From Streptomyces griseus (GTDB taxonomy: Bacteria; Actinomycetota; Actinomycetes; Streptomycetales; Streptomycetaceae): a DNA stretch of 39,806 bases. Shown here piece by piece: positions 31,292 to 39,208 of this stretch. The stretch is taken from assembly GCA_002154345.1 (NCBI GenBank), contig MUNB01000150.1, forward strand, positions 1-39,806, given 5' to 3'. The translations under genes were made by a program, and so were the position numbers. The notes under the pieces are model-generated. The model made no database searches and was not told where the DNA came from. It saw only the letters and a list, made by a program, of their open reading frames with translations. Within the stretch, counting starts at the first letter, position 1, and each line of letters starts with the position of its first letter.

Positions 31292-32347
31292 TCAGCAGAC
31301 TTCTTCGAGATCCCGCCACTCGCGGCTGTCCGGGCTGTCGGCGACCCAGCCGTCCAGCAGCCCGCGCACCAGTCCGGCGGGGGCCGCGAGACCGCACTCG
31401 CGCTCCGGCACCCACAGATCGCCGGCGCCCGCGGTGCGGTGGCCGAGCGGTCCGGGGTGGCCCGGCTCGCTGTGGTCGTGCGGGTCCAGGTGCTCGCCGT
31501 CGCCCTCGTCGCTGTCCATCCGGCTCTCCGAACAGGCCCGGCACAGCAGCCGTACGGAGGAGGACCAGTCCTCGGCGGCGAACCCGGCGTCCGAGGCCAG
31601 CTTCTCCAGCGCGTCCCGGTCGTCCTCGGTGGCCGCCTCAAGGAGTACCACCCAGGTCGGTACCGGCGAGGGCGCCCACAGCTCGATCTCGTCGAACACC
31701 GGATACGCGGGCCCGGCCGCGGTGACCCGCTCTCCGTTGGGCACCCCGTCGTGCAGGACGACCTCGCCCCAACGCCGCCCGGAGGACGGCAGCGGGATGG
31801 ACAGCACCTCGATCCGGGCCGGGTCGAGCCGACGGCCCCAGACCACCTCGGCCTCGCCCTCCGGCGAGAGCCGCACGGCGGCGCTGCCCAGCTCCATGCC
31901 GGTCGGCTCGGTGGTGGCCGCGCTGTGCTGGCCGCCGCCGGGGACCTTCAGGCCGTACGCCTGCCAGGCCCGCCGCGCCAGCGGCCAGTCCTGGAGCGCG
32001 GTGGCCGCGATGCCCACGTTCCACCAGTCCGGGGCGCCGGACTCGCGGTCCAGCAGCGCGACGGCCCGCAGACCCGCGGCCCGCGCCTGCTCCCAGTCGT
32101 GCCGGAACTTGTGCAGCAACGCCAGATTGAACCAGGACTCCGAGAGCCAGGGCTCCAGATCCGCCGCGCGCGTCAGCAGCGCCCCCGCGTCCTCGTACCG
32201 GCCGTCGCCGATCAGCGTGAACGCGCGGTCCGTGGCCTGCCGCCAAGAGGCGGACGGCCGATGCCGTACCTTCCCGAAGATCCTCACGATTCCCGCCTGT
32301 CCCGACTGGACACCCTCGTCATCCGCTCTGCTTTCGCATCCAACCAT
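31292..32347 (-). CDS. tetratricopeptide-repeat-like protein of unknown function
   Basis: 351 residues from ATG 32347; a GTG at 32287 (VRIFGKVRHRPSASW) is an alternative start giving 331. Residues ~35-130 form TPR-like helical pairs (ATDRAFTLIGDGRYEDAGALLTRAADLEP, SWFNLALLHKFRHDWEQARAAGLRAVAL, WWNVGIAATALQDWPLARRAWQAYGL). A middle domain of about 100 residues (EVVWGRRLDPARIEVLSIPLPSSGRRWGEVVLHDG) follows. A later segment has CRACSES and a His/Asp/Gly-rich run (GEHLDPHDHSEPGHPGPLGH) that may bind metal. The protein ends with another Cys. I know no function; it is conserved next to def and sigR in Streptomyces (recalled). Confidence 0.78.
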   Translation of the reverse strand: MVGCESRADDEGVQSGQAGIVRIFGKVRHRPSASWRQATDRAFTLIGDGRYEDAGALLTRAADLEPWLSESWFNLALLHKFRHDWEQARAAGLRAVALLDRESGAPDWWNVGIAATALQDWPLARRAWQAYGLKVPGGGQHSAATTEPTGMELGSAAVRLSPEGEAEVVWGRRLDPARIEVLSIPLPSSGRRWGEVVLHDGVPNGERVTAAGPAYPVFDEIELWAPSPVPTWVVLLEAATEDDRDALEKLASDAGFAAEDWSSSVRLLCRACSESRMDSDEGDGEHLDPHDHSEPGHPGPLGHRTAGAGDLWVPERECGLAAPAGLVRGLLDGWVADSPDSREWRDLEEVC

Positions 32348-32666
32348 GCCCAGCCGGACGCCCGCTCATTACCCATGGGTTACCCAGCTCCGGCCGGGGT
32401 CAGACCGCCCCGCGCTAGGACGCGTCCCAGGGCCTCGGCCGCCTGCGGCCGGTGGCCGCGCCCGGTGCCGGACCCGAGCCGCGCCGGCGTGCCGGGCGGC
32501 CCGTCCACACATGCCCGGCGCGGGCCGTCCTATGCGTCGGCCGTCCTGACGATCCCGGCGGCGAGCGGAACGCGGTGGCGGCCCGGGAAACGACTGCGCG
32601 GCTCACCGGGCCCCTGCGGACCCGGTGAGCCGCGCGGACGAGCGGGCGGCCGGACTGACCGGACGG
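32348..32666. other. 319-bp non-coding region between rsrA and the TPR-like gene
   Basis: No gene is supported. It holds the sigR-rsrA terminator (32596-32635) and several short GC palindromes (for example GGCCGCCTGCGGCC near 32440). A doubled GGGTAA/TTACCC motif at about 32370-32390 lies upstream of the TPR-like gene and may belong to its promoter. Confidence 0.4.
32596..32635 (-). terminator. sigR-rsrA terminator
   Basis: Perfect 15-bp stem (32596-32610 with 32621-32635), 10-nt loop, 31 bp past the rsrA stop; CGTTTCCC follows on the transcribed side. Confidence 0.8.
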
Positions 32667-32987
32667 CTATTCGGCGGCGGTCGCCGAGCGGTCCGGGCCC
32701 TGCGCCGTCACATCGTGATCGGGCACGGTCTCACCGGCCCGGATCAGGTCGATCCGGCCCATCACCTTGGAGCGCAGGTCGGTCGGGACGTCGTCCTGTC
32801 CGCAGCAGCGCTTGACCAGCTTCTTCACGGCCTGTTCGAGGCCGTACTTCTCCAGGCACGGGGAGCACTCCTCGAAGTGCACCTCAAACTTCGTGCAGTC
32901 GCCCTCGGGCATCTCCCGGTCGAGAAACTCGTAGAGATGGTCGAGGACCTCCGAGCAATCCGTCTCGTGCGGCTCTCCGCAGCTCAT
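32667..32987 (-). CDS. rsrA: RsrA, zinc-binding redox-sensitive anti-sigma factor
   Basis: 106 residues of the ZAS family. Cysteines at 3, 11, 31, 41, 44, 61 and 62 and His37 ([11 protein letters not shown]) match S. coelicolor RsrA position for position. His37, Cys41, Cys44 and Cys11 are the zinc/redox centre; disulfide formation (Cys11 with Cys44 in the literature) expels zinc and releases SigR under thiol oxidation. The ATG overlaps the sigR stop by four bases (ATGA), coupling the two products. Confidence 0.96.
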   Translation of the reverse strand: MSCGEPHETDCSEVLDHLYEFLDREMPEGDCTKFEVHFEECSPCLEKYGLEQAVKKLVKRCCGQDDVPTDLRSKVMGRIDLIRAGETVPDHDVTAQGPDRSATAAE

Positions 32988-33826
32988 GAGGCCGAGCCCT
33001 TCCGATCGTCCGAGTCACCGGCACCGGCCGCGACGAGCCCGCGCTCACGGGCGTAGTCCTCCAGCATGCCGCGCAGCTGGCGACGGCCGCGGTGCAGCCG
33101 GGACATCACCGTACCGATGGGAGTCCCCATGATGTCCGCGATCTCCTTGTAGGCAAAGCCCTCGACATCGGCGAGATACACGGCGATGCGGAACTCCTCG
33201 GGAATCGCCTGGAGCGCCGACTTCACGTCGGAGTCCGGGAGATGGTCGAGTGCCTGGGACTCCGCCGAGCGCAGACCGGTCGACATGTGCGACTCGGCCC
33301 GTGCCAGCTGCCAGTCCTCGATCTCCTCGGCGGCGCTGCGCTGGGGTTCCCGCTGCTTCTTGCGGTACGAGTTGATGAAGGTGTTGGTGAGGATGCGGTA
33401 CATCCACGCCTTGAGGTTGGTGCCCTCACGGAACTGGTGGAAGGAGCCGTACGCCTTCGCGTAGGTCTCCTGCACCAGATCCTCGGCATCGGCCGGATTG
33501 CGCGTCATGCGCAGCGCGGCCGAGTACATCTGGTCGAGAAAGCCGAGGGCGTCGCGCTCGAAGCGCGCGTTGCGCTCGGCCGGCGTCTCCGGTGCACGGC
33601 CGTCGTCGGTCCCTGTGTCGGTCCCAGTGACCGGACCCACCTCCTCCAACGATGTGGCGGAGCCGAAACCGGACCCGCTCGCCTCGGAGAATAGTCGACC
33701 TTGCTTGGAGACGGCCTGTCGATTAGCGGCGCCCTTGGGCCGCTCGGAGGTGGTCTTCGCCGCGGGCAGCACGGTCCACTCCAGGTCAGCGGCGTTCGAG
33801 CGGCTGGGGCAGATGGTCGAACCCAT
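32984..33826 (-). CDS. sigR: SigR, ECF sigma factor of thiol-oxidative stress (long form SigR')
   Basis: 280 residues from ATG 33826 (GGGAG eight bases upstream). A shorter form begins at about the GTG at 33640 (GPVTGTDTG, 218 residues), the length class of ordinary SigR. Sigma region 2 is seen in [42 protein letters not shown] and [20 protein letters not shown]; region 4 in [56 protein letters not shown]. The 62-residue extension is polar and probably disordered. In S. coelicolor an unstable extended SigR' is made from the SigR-dependent promoter; that arrangement is reproduced here. Confidence 0.94.
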   Translation of the reverse strand: MGSTICPSRSNAADLEWTVLPAAKTTSERPKGAANRQAVSKQGRLFSEASGSGFGSATSLEEVGPVTGTDTGTDDGRAPETPAERNARFERDALGFLDQMYSAALRMTRNPADAEDLVQETYAKAYGSFHQFREGTNLKAWMYRILTNTFINSYRKKQREPQRSAAEEIEDWQLARAESHMSTGLRSAESQALDHLPDSDVKSALQAIPEEFRIAVYLADVEGFAYKEIADIMGTPIGTVMSRLHRGRRQLRGMLEDYARERGLVAAGAGDSDDRKGSAS

Positions 33827-33876
33827 GCGACGGACTCCCTCTCTACGTACGACGTTGTTGTACCGACGTCCCGAAC

Positions 33877-33902
33877 AACAGCGCCCCCGCGCGGAGCATT
33901 CC
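33877..33902 (-). promoter_or_regulatory. sigR: SigR-type promoter (p2) of sigR
   Basis: On the minus strand GGAAT and GTT are separated by exactly 18 bp, the consensus for SigR promoters. The GTT is about 50 bp upstream of the long-form ATG at 33826. This gives positive autoregulation and starts the transcript where only the long form is first available. Confidence 0.85.
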
Positions 33903-33952
33903 CGGGGCCGGTGACACGGGTGCGACGACCGTGCGGAACGGCGGGCGCTGGG

Positions 33953-34594
33953 TCATCCGAGTGACGAAAGCCACCCGGTGACCGCCTCCGTGAGGAGGCC
34001 CATCGCCTGTTCCTCGGTGAGACCGGACCTCTTCGGCACCGCGAACCCGTGGTCGCCGTGGGGCACTTCGGCCAGCGTGTACGAGCCGGGCGGGAATTCG
34101 CCGGGCCTGCCGAACGGGTCGTTGCCGCCCTGCACCACCAGGGTGGGCACGCCGGTGCCGAGCAGTTCGTCGGCGCGGGACTTCTCGGGCTTGCCCGGCG
34201 GGTGCAGCGGGAAGCTGAGCGCGAGGACGGCCGCCGCGCCCAGTTCGGCGGCGGTCCGGCAGGCGACCCGGGCCCCGGCACTGCGACCTCCGGCGACGAC
34301 GGGCAGCCCGGGAACGGTCAGGGCGGGCCACAGACCGCGCCAGCCGGTGTCCAGGGTCTTCGGGGCGGGCGCCACCTTCTTGCCGGCCACCCGCCAGGGC
34401 TGCTCCACCAGGGCGACGGTGACACCGTGTCCGGGCAGGGCGGCGGCCAGCGCCCGCAGATCGCGGGCCTCGATGCCGCCGCCCGCGCCGTGGCTCACGG
34501 CCAGCACGAGGCGGGGTGCGGACGCGGGGACCCAGGTGATCCTGGCCTCACCGGCGTCGGTGGTGACGTTCTGGGTACGTGGTTGACGGCTCAC
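33953..34594 (-). CDS. alpha/beta hydrolase (KANL3/TEX30-type dienelactone hydrolase-like)
   Basis: 213 residues from GTG 34594 with GGAGGA seven bases upstream. The fold elements are VLAVSHGAGGGIEARDLRALAAAL (oxyanion loop), the nucleophile elbow VAGGRSAGARVACRTAAEL, LVVQGGNDPFGRPGEF (the acid Asp) and EVPHGDHGF (the catalytic His). This short predicted hydrolase group has no established substrate. It lies upstream of sigR on the same strand; the SigR promoter starts 51 bp after its stop, so it is probably a separate transcript. Confidence 0.85.
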   Translation of the reverse strand: MSRQPRTQNVTTDAGEARITWVPASAPRLVLAVSHGAGGGIEARDLRALAAALPGHGVTVALVEQPWRVAGKKVAPAPKTLDTGWRGLWPALTVPGLPVVAGGRSAGARVACRTAAELGAAAVLALSFPLHPPGKPEKSRADELLGTGVPTLVVQGGNDPFGRPGEFPPGSYTLAEVPHGDHGFAVPKRSGLTEEQAMGLLTEAVTGWLSSLG

Positions 34595-34623
34595 CGCGCC
34601 ATCCTCCCTCGCCCACGCCCCGG

Positions 34624-34710
34624 AACGGCGTGGACTCCCCCGCGTACGCCCAGAACGCCGTGGACTCCTCCGCGTACGCCCTCAGAAGAGCGTGGACTCC
34701 TCCGGCGCGG
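34624..34710. repeat. three degenerate 30-32-bp direct repeats at the end of the SRAP gene
   Basis: GCGTGGACTCC(C/T)CCGCGTACGCC-like units are phased at 34630, 34660 and 34692 (periods 30 and 32). The last copy encodes the C-terminus of the SRAP protein (PEESTLF); the other two fill the 87-bp space to the hydrolase start. This looks like a small tandem duplication of a gene end. Confidence 0.65.
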
Positions 34711-35497
34711 CCAGCTCCTCCAGCAGTTCCGGCCCGTTGTTGCGGACGTTGCTGACGGCGGTGGCGACCGGGTAGGCGCGCATCAGCCCACCGGGCGGCG
34801 GCTCCAGCAGGGCCCGCAGCTCGTCCTCGCCGGTGCGCGAGGGGTCCAGCCAGGCGTCCCAGCGGTCCGGGGTGAGCATCAGCGGCATCCGGGGGTGGAT
34901 GTCGGCGAGCGCGCCGGGGCCCTCGGCGGGGGCGACGGCCAGCGGGGTGGTCTCGGCCTCGGTGGTGATCACCGAGCAGGTCACCCACCAGGCGTTCTCG
35001 TGATCGCCGGGCAGCGTCGTATCGCGCCAGAACTCGTAGAGCCCGGCCATCGCGAAGACCGACCCGTCGGCCGGGGTCACGAAGTACGGCTGCTTCCGGG
35101 CCCGCTTCTTGCCCTTCGTCTCCTCCAGCTGCCGCTCCTCGGCGCCGGTGACCCACTCGTAGTAGCCGTCGGCGGGCAGGATGCAGCGGCGCTGGGCGAA
35201 GGCCCGGCGGAAGGAGGGCTTCTCGTGCACGGTCTCCGCGCGGGCGTTGATCATCCGGGCGGCGCCCTCGGGGGTCTTCGACCAGGACGGCACGAGTCCC
35301 CACTTCAGGGCGCGCAGCTGGCGAACCGGACGCCGGTCGTCGGCGTCCTTAACAGGACGCTCCAGAACCGCGTAGACCTCTTTGGTCGGCGCCACGTTCC
35401 AGTCCGGCTCCAGGGTCTCGGTGGGTTCCCACTTCTCGACGCCGAAGAGCCCGGTCAGGTCCTCGGGCGCCCGACTGGCCGCAAACCGTCCGCACAT
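34682..35497 (-). CDS. SRAP-domain protein (YedK/HMCES), abasic-site DNA-protein crosslinker
   Basis: 271 residues beginning MCGRFA; Cys2 becomes the N-terminal nucleophile after Met removal and forms a thiazolidine crosslink with abasic sites in single-stranded DNA. Other conserved elements: WNVAPTKEV (Asn), RALKWGLVPSWSK, MINARAETVHEKPSFRRAF, RRCILPADGYYEW (the active-site Glu) and IHPRMPLML (His). The frame is open upstream to 35701, but Cys2 chemistry demands the start at 35497. It protects replication forks and its family is often SOS-associated. Divergent from the M50 gene with 52 bp between. Confidence 0.94.
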   Translation of the reverse strand: MCGRFAASRAPEDLTGLFGVEKWEPTETLEPDWNVAPTKEVYAVLERPVKDADDRRPVRQLRALKWGLVPSWSKTPEGAARMINARAETVHEKPSFRRAFAQRRCILPADGYYEWVTGAEERQLEETKGKKRARKQPYFVTPADGSVFAMAGLYEFWRDTTLPGDHENAWWVTCSVITTEAETTPLAVAPAEGPGALADIHPRMPLMLTPDRWDAWLDPSRTGEDELRALLEPPPGGLMRAYPVATAVSNVRNNGPELLEELAAPEESTLF

Positions 35498-35549
35498 GGA
35501 TGCCAGACTGCCACGACCGCCCACCTCCACCGCAAGGAGTCGCCCGACG

Positions 35550-36263
35550 ATGAACAGCACCGAACTGGGCGATCTGTGGGATCGCGTCACCGGAACCCAG
35601 TCCGCGCCCGAGCAGTGGCTGGTGGTGGTGACGGCCGCCCTGGCGCTCATCGCCGTCGTGCCGAACCCGATATGGCGGCTCGCGCGCAACACGATCACCA
35701 TCGCGCACGAGGGCGGTCACGGCCTGGTGGCCCTGCTCACCGGGCGGCAGCTCTCCGGCATCCGGCTGCACTCGGACACCAGCGGCCTGACCGTGAGCCG
35801 CGGCAAGCCGACCGGGATCGGCATGATCCTCACGGCGGCGGCGGGCTACACGGCCCCCTCGCTGCTGGGGCTGGGCGGCGCCTGGCTGCTGACCAACGGC
35901 CGGATCACCCTGCTGCTGTGGGTGGCGACGGCGCTGCTCGCGGTGATGCTGGTGATGATCCGCAATGTGTACGGGGCCCTCACCGTCATCCTGACCGGCA
36001 CCACGTTCCTGCTGGTGTCCTGGCTGGCCGACTCGGACGTGCAGTCGGCGTTCGCGTACGTGGTGGTGTGGTTCCTGCTGCTGGGCGGGGTGCGGCCGCC
36101 GTTCGAGCTCCAGTCGAAGCGGCGGTACGGCGGCGCCCCGGACTCCGACGCGGACCAGCTGGCCCGGCTGACCCACGCCCCGGCGGTGCTGTGGCTGTTC
36201 CTCTTCCACGCGGTGTCGCTGTGCTCGCTGATCGGCGGCGGCAGGTGGCTGCTGGGCTGGTGA
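35550..36263 (+). CDS. M50-like (M50B) membrane metalloprotease
   Basis: 237 residues from ATG 35550 with AAGGAG ten bases upstream. About six or seven membrane segments; the zinc motif HEGGH lies in [19 protein letters not shown], followed by [31 protein letters not shown] (the family's PDZ-less M50B core). A second metal ligand is not obvious. Proteins of this size are common in actinobacteria; intramembrane proteolysis is inferred, the target unknown. It shares a 52-bp divergent promoter region with the SRAP gene. Confidence 0.86.
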   Translation: MNSTELGDLWDRVTGTQSAPEQWLVVVTAALALIAVVPNPIWRLARNTITIAHEGGHGLVALLTGRQLSGIRLHSDTSGLTVSRGKPTGIGMILTAAAGYTAPSLLGLGGAWLLTNGRITLLLWVATALLAVMLVMIRNVYGALTVILTGTTFLLVSWLADSDVQSAFAYVVVWFLLLGGVRPPFELQSKRRYGGAPDSDADQLARLTHAPAVLWLFLFHAVSLCSLIGGGRWLLGW

Positions 36264-36366
36264 GGCCGGGCGGGGAGCCGCGGTCCGTACCCCTCCTTCG
36301 TTACGGGACGATTCACACCCTTTTGGCCAGGATCCGGGTCGGCGTAAAGCCACTAAAGTGATGGCC

Positions 36367-37719
36367 ATGACCGAGAGTTCCGTGCACCCTGCCCTCTGGC
36401 CCGCTCCCCACGCGAGCGGAGCCGTCGACGCGACCGTCACCGTGCCCGGATCCAAATCGGTCACCAACCGCGCGCTCGTGCTGGCCTCGCTGGCCGCCGA
36501 GCCGGGCTGGCTGCGCCGCCCGCTGCGCTCCCGCGACACCCTGCTGATGGCCGAGGCGCTGCGCGCGATGGGTGTCGGCATCGAGGAGACCGTCTCCTCC
36601 TCGTCCGCGAGCAGCCCGTCCGCCGCCGCCTCCCCGGACAGCTCGGGCGAGGCCTGGCGGGTCATCCCGGCGGGGCTGCACGGCCCGGCCACGGTCGACG
36701 TCGGCAACGCGGGCACGGTCATGCGCTTCCTGCCGCCCGTCGCCACGCTCGCCGACGGCGAGATCCGCTTCGACGGCGACCCGCGTTCCTACGAGCGCCC
36801 GCTGACCGGGGTGATCGAGGGCCTGCGGGCGCTCGGCGCGCGGATCGACGACGACGGACGCGGGGCGCTCCCGCTGACCGTGCACGGCGGCGGGGCGCTG
36901 GAGGGCGGCCCGGTGTCGATCGACGCCTCGTCCTCCTCGCAGTTCGTCTCGGCGCTGCTGCTGTCGGCGCCGCGCTTCAACCAGGGCGTGGAGGTCCGGC
37001 ACACCGGTGCCGTGCTCCCCTCGATGCCGCACATCCGGATGACCGTCGACATGCTGCGGGCCGTCGGCGCCCAGGTGGACGAGCCGGAGACGGGCGGCGA
37101 GCCCAACGTCTGGCGGGTCTCGCCCTCCGCCCTGCTCGGCCGGGACCTGACGATCGAGCCGGACCTCTCCAACGCCCAGCCGTTCCTGGCCGCGGCCCTG
37201 GTGACCGGCGGCCGGGTCACCATCCCCGACTGGCCCGAGCGGACCACCCAGCCGGGTGACGCGCTGCGCGAGATCTTCACCGCGATGGGCGGCAGCTGCG
37301 AGCTGACCGAGCACGGTCTGACCTTCACCGGTACGGGCCGGATCCACGGCATCGACGTGGACCTCGGCGAGGTCGGCGAGCTGACCCCGGGCATCGCGGC
37401 GGTCGCGGCGCTGGCCGACTCCCCCTCCACCCTGAGCGGCGTCGCCCATCTGCGGCTGCACGAGACGGACCGGCTGGCCGCGCTGACCAAGGAAATCAAC
37501 GAGCTCGGCGGCGATGTCACCGAGACGGCCGACGGGCTGCACATCCGTCCGCGCCCGCTGCACGGCGGCGTCTTCCACACGTACGACGACCACCGCATGG
37601 CCACCGCCGGGGCGATCATCGGCCTGGCGGTGAAGGGCGTGGAGATCGAGAACGTGGGCACGACCGCCAAGACCCTGCCGGACTTCCCGGACATGTGGAC
37701 CGGAATGCTCGGGGCCTAG
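36367..37719 (+). CDS. aroA: 3-phosphoshikimate 1-carboxyvinyltransferase (EPSP synthase)
   Basis: About 450 residues. The start could be ATG 36367, ATG 36361 or GTG 36358; no ribosome site precedes any of them. Motifs: [20 protein letters not shown] (PEP/S3P binding), [17 protein letters not shown], and [16 protein letters not shown] with [15 protein letters not shown] near the end. It makes EPSP from shikimate-3-phosphate and PEP in aromatic amino acid synthesis. A Ser/Ala-rich insert (about residues 77-96) is unusual and probably a surface loop. It is followed after 3 bp by rsgA, so the two form an operon. Confidence 0.95.
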   Translation: MTESSVHPALWPAPHASGAVDATVTVPGSKSVTNRALVLASLAAEPGWLRRPLRSRDTLLMAEALRAMGVGIEETVSSSSASSPSAAASPDSSGEAWRVIPAGLHGPATVDVGNAGTVMRFLPPVATLADGEIRFDGDPRSYERPLTGVIEGLRALGARIDDDGRGALPLTVHGGGALEGGPVSIDASSSSQFVSALLLSAPRFNQGVEVRHTGAVLPSMPHIRMTVDMLRAVGAQVDEPETGGEPNVWRVSPSALLGRDLTIEPDLSNAQPFLAAALVTGGRVTIPDWPERTTQPGDALREIFTAMGGSCELTEHGLTFTGTGRIHGIDVDLGEVGELTPGIAAVAALADSPSTLSGVAHLRLHETDRLAALTKEINELGGDVTETADGLHIRPRPLHGGVFHTYDDHRMATAGAIIGLAVKGVEIENVGTTAKTLPDFPDMWTGMLGA

Positions 37720-37722
37720 GAC

Positions 37723-38739
37723 ATGCGCCGCTACGGGAAGAACCCCGACGAGGACGACATCCGCGTCCGCCCCAACCGCAAGGGCAACCGGCCGCGTACG
37801 CACATCCGGCCCAAGCACGAGGACGCCGAGGACGGCATGGTCCTCACCGTCGACCGGGGCCGGCTCACCTGCCTCGTCGAGGGCCGGACCGTGGTGGCCA
37901 TGAAGGCCCGCGAGCTGGGCCGCAAGGCCGCCGTGGTGGGCGACACCGTCTCCATCGTCGGCGATCTCTCCGGCGAGAAGGACACGCTGGCCCGGATCGT
38001 GCGCATCGCCCCGCGCCGTACGGTGCTGCGCCGCACGGCGGACGACGACGATCCGTACGAGCGCGTGGTCGTCGCCAACGCGGACCAGCTGGCGATCGTC
38101 ACCGCGCTGGCCGACCCGGAGCCGCGCCCGCGCATGATCGACCGGTGTCTGGTGGCGGCGTACGACGGCGGGCTGACCCCGCTGCTGGTGCTGACCAAGT
38201 CCGACCTGGCCTCGCCGGAGAAGCTGCTGGAGGCGTACACCCCGCTCGGCGTCCCGTACATCGTGACCAGCCGCGAGGAGCTGGAGAACGGGGACGCGGC
38301 CGACCAGGTGCGCACCTTCCTCAACGACCGGGTCACGGCTTTCGTCGGGCACTCCGGGGTCGGCAAGACGACGCTGGTCAACGCCCTGGTGCCGAAGGAC
38401 CGGCGGCGGACCACGGGCATCGTCAACGCGGTCACCGGCCGGGGCCGGCACACCACCACCTCGGCCCTCGCGCTGCCGCTGCCCGGCGACCGGGGCTGGG
38501 TCGTCGACACCCCGGGCGTGCGGTCCTTCGGGCTGCACCACGTCGACCCGTCGCGGGTCATCCACGCCTTCCCGGACCTGGAGCCGGGCACCGAGAACTG
38601 CCCGCGCGGCTGCACGCACGACGAGGACCAGCCCGAGTGCGCGCTGGACGCCTGGGTGGCGGAAGGCCACGCCGACCCGGCGCGACTGGACTCGCTGCGC
38701 CGGCTCCTCGCGACCCGGGAGAGGCGCGAGGGCGACTGA
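37723..38739 (+). CDS. rsgA: RsgA, ribosome small-subunit-dependent GTPase
   Basis: 338 residues. N-terminal OB-fold (VLTVDRGRLTCLVEGRTVVAMKARELGRKAAVVGDTVSIVGD), then the circularly permuted GTPase order: G4 LVLTKSDLAS, G5, then the P-loop GHSGVGKTTLVNAL, and G3 in VVDTPGVRSFGL. The C-terminal zinc knuckle NCPRGCTHDEDQPEC completes the family. It checks 30S subunit maturation. The very basic, Asp-rich N-terminus (RRYGKNPDEDDIRVRPNRKG) is typical of actinobacterial RsgA. It is co-transcribed with aroA. Confidence 0.95.
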   Translation: MRRYGKNPDEDDIRVRPNRKGNRPRTHIRPKHEDAEDGMVLTVDRGRLTCLVEGRTVVAMKARELGRKAAVVGDTVSIVGDLSGEKDTLARIVRIAPRRTVLRRTADDDDPYERVVVANADQLAIVTALADPEPRPRMIDRCLVAAYDGGLTPLLVLTKSDLASPEKLLEAYTPLGVPYIVTSREELENGDAADQVRTFLNDRVTAFVGHSGVGKTTLVNALVPKDRRRTTGIVNAVTGRGRHTTTSALALPLPGDRGWVVDTPGVRSFGLHHVDPSRVIHAFPDLEPGTENCPRGCTHDEDQPECALDAWVAEGHADPARLDSLRRLLATRERREGD

Positions 38740-38748
38740 GACGGCGCG

Positions 38749-38769
38749 GGTGCGGCCGACGGCCGCACC
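38749..38769 (+). terminator. candidate terminator after rsgA
   Basis: Perfect 9-bp GC stem (38749-38757 with 38761-38769) with a 3-nt loop, 9 bp after the rsgA stop; no T-run. Confidence 0.55.
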
Positions 38770-38884
38770 GTCCGCCCGGATTCGGCTCCGGCCACGCGGA
38801 CACGTTTGCGGGCTTCAACGACTGGTAAAGGCATAATCGCACCGAGCGGGACGAAGCCGTCACCTATGCGGGAGGCAACTGACG

Positions 38885-39208
38885 ATGGCGTGGCTGCTGG
38901 TCGTGGTCGCAGGACTGCTGGAGACCGGCTTCGCCGTGTGTCTGAAGCTCTCCCACGGATTCACCCGGCTCTGGCCGACGATCGCGTTCGCCGCGTTCGC
39001 CCTCGGCAGCTTCGGTCTGCTGACCCTGGCGCTGCGGAAGCTGGACGTCGGTCCGGCGTACGCGGTGTGGACCGGGATCGGGGCGGCCGGGACCGCGATC
39101 TACGGCATGATCTTCCTCGGCGACGTGGTCTCCACCCTGAAGCTGGTGTCGATCTCACTGGTGATCATCGGTGTGATCGGCCTCCAGCTGTCGGGCTCCG
39201 CGCACTGA
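38885..39208 (+). CDS. sugE: SugE/Gdx-type small multidrug resistance (guanidinium) exporter
   Basis: 107 residues, four membrane helices. The membrane glutamate sits in VVAGLLETGFAVCLKLSHGFTRLW (Glu13), and the SugE/Gdx signature AYAVWTGIGAAGTAIYGMIFLG follows, closer to the Gdx guanidinium exporters than to EmrE. It works as an antiparallel dimer exchanging cation for protons. GGAGG lies nine bases before the ATG. The 145-bp leader has a possible -10 (CATAAT, 38832-38837). The 3' end overlaps the convergent TetR gene. Confidence 0.92.
   Translation: MAWLLVVVAGLLETGFAVCLKLSHGFTRLWPTIAFAAFALGSFGLLTLALRKLDVGPAYAVWTGIGAAGTAIYGMIFLGDVVSTLKLVSISLVIIGVIGLQLSGSAH

Noticed and set aside
35498-35701. 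Longer start for the SRAP protein
   Set aside because: SRAP proteins must begin Met-Cys because Cys2 is the nucleophile; the extension would bury it and overlaps the divergent M50 gene.
38838-38884. GGGACGAAGCC in the SMR leader as a guanidine-II or -III riboswitch
   Set aside because: Guanidine-II needs two small hairpins with ACGR loops and guanidine-III a specific pseudoknot; neither pairing exists here.
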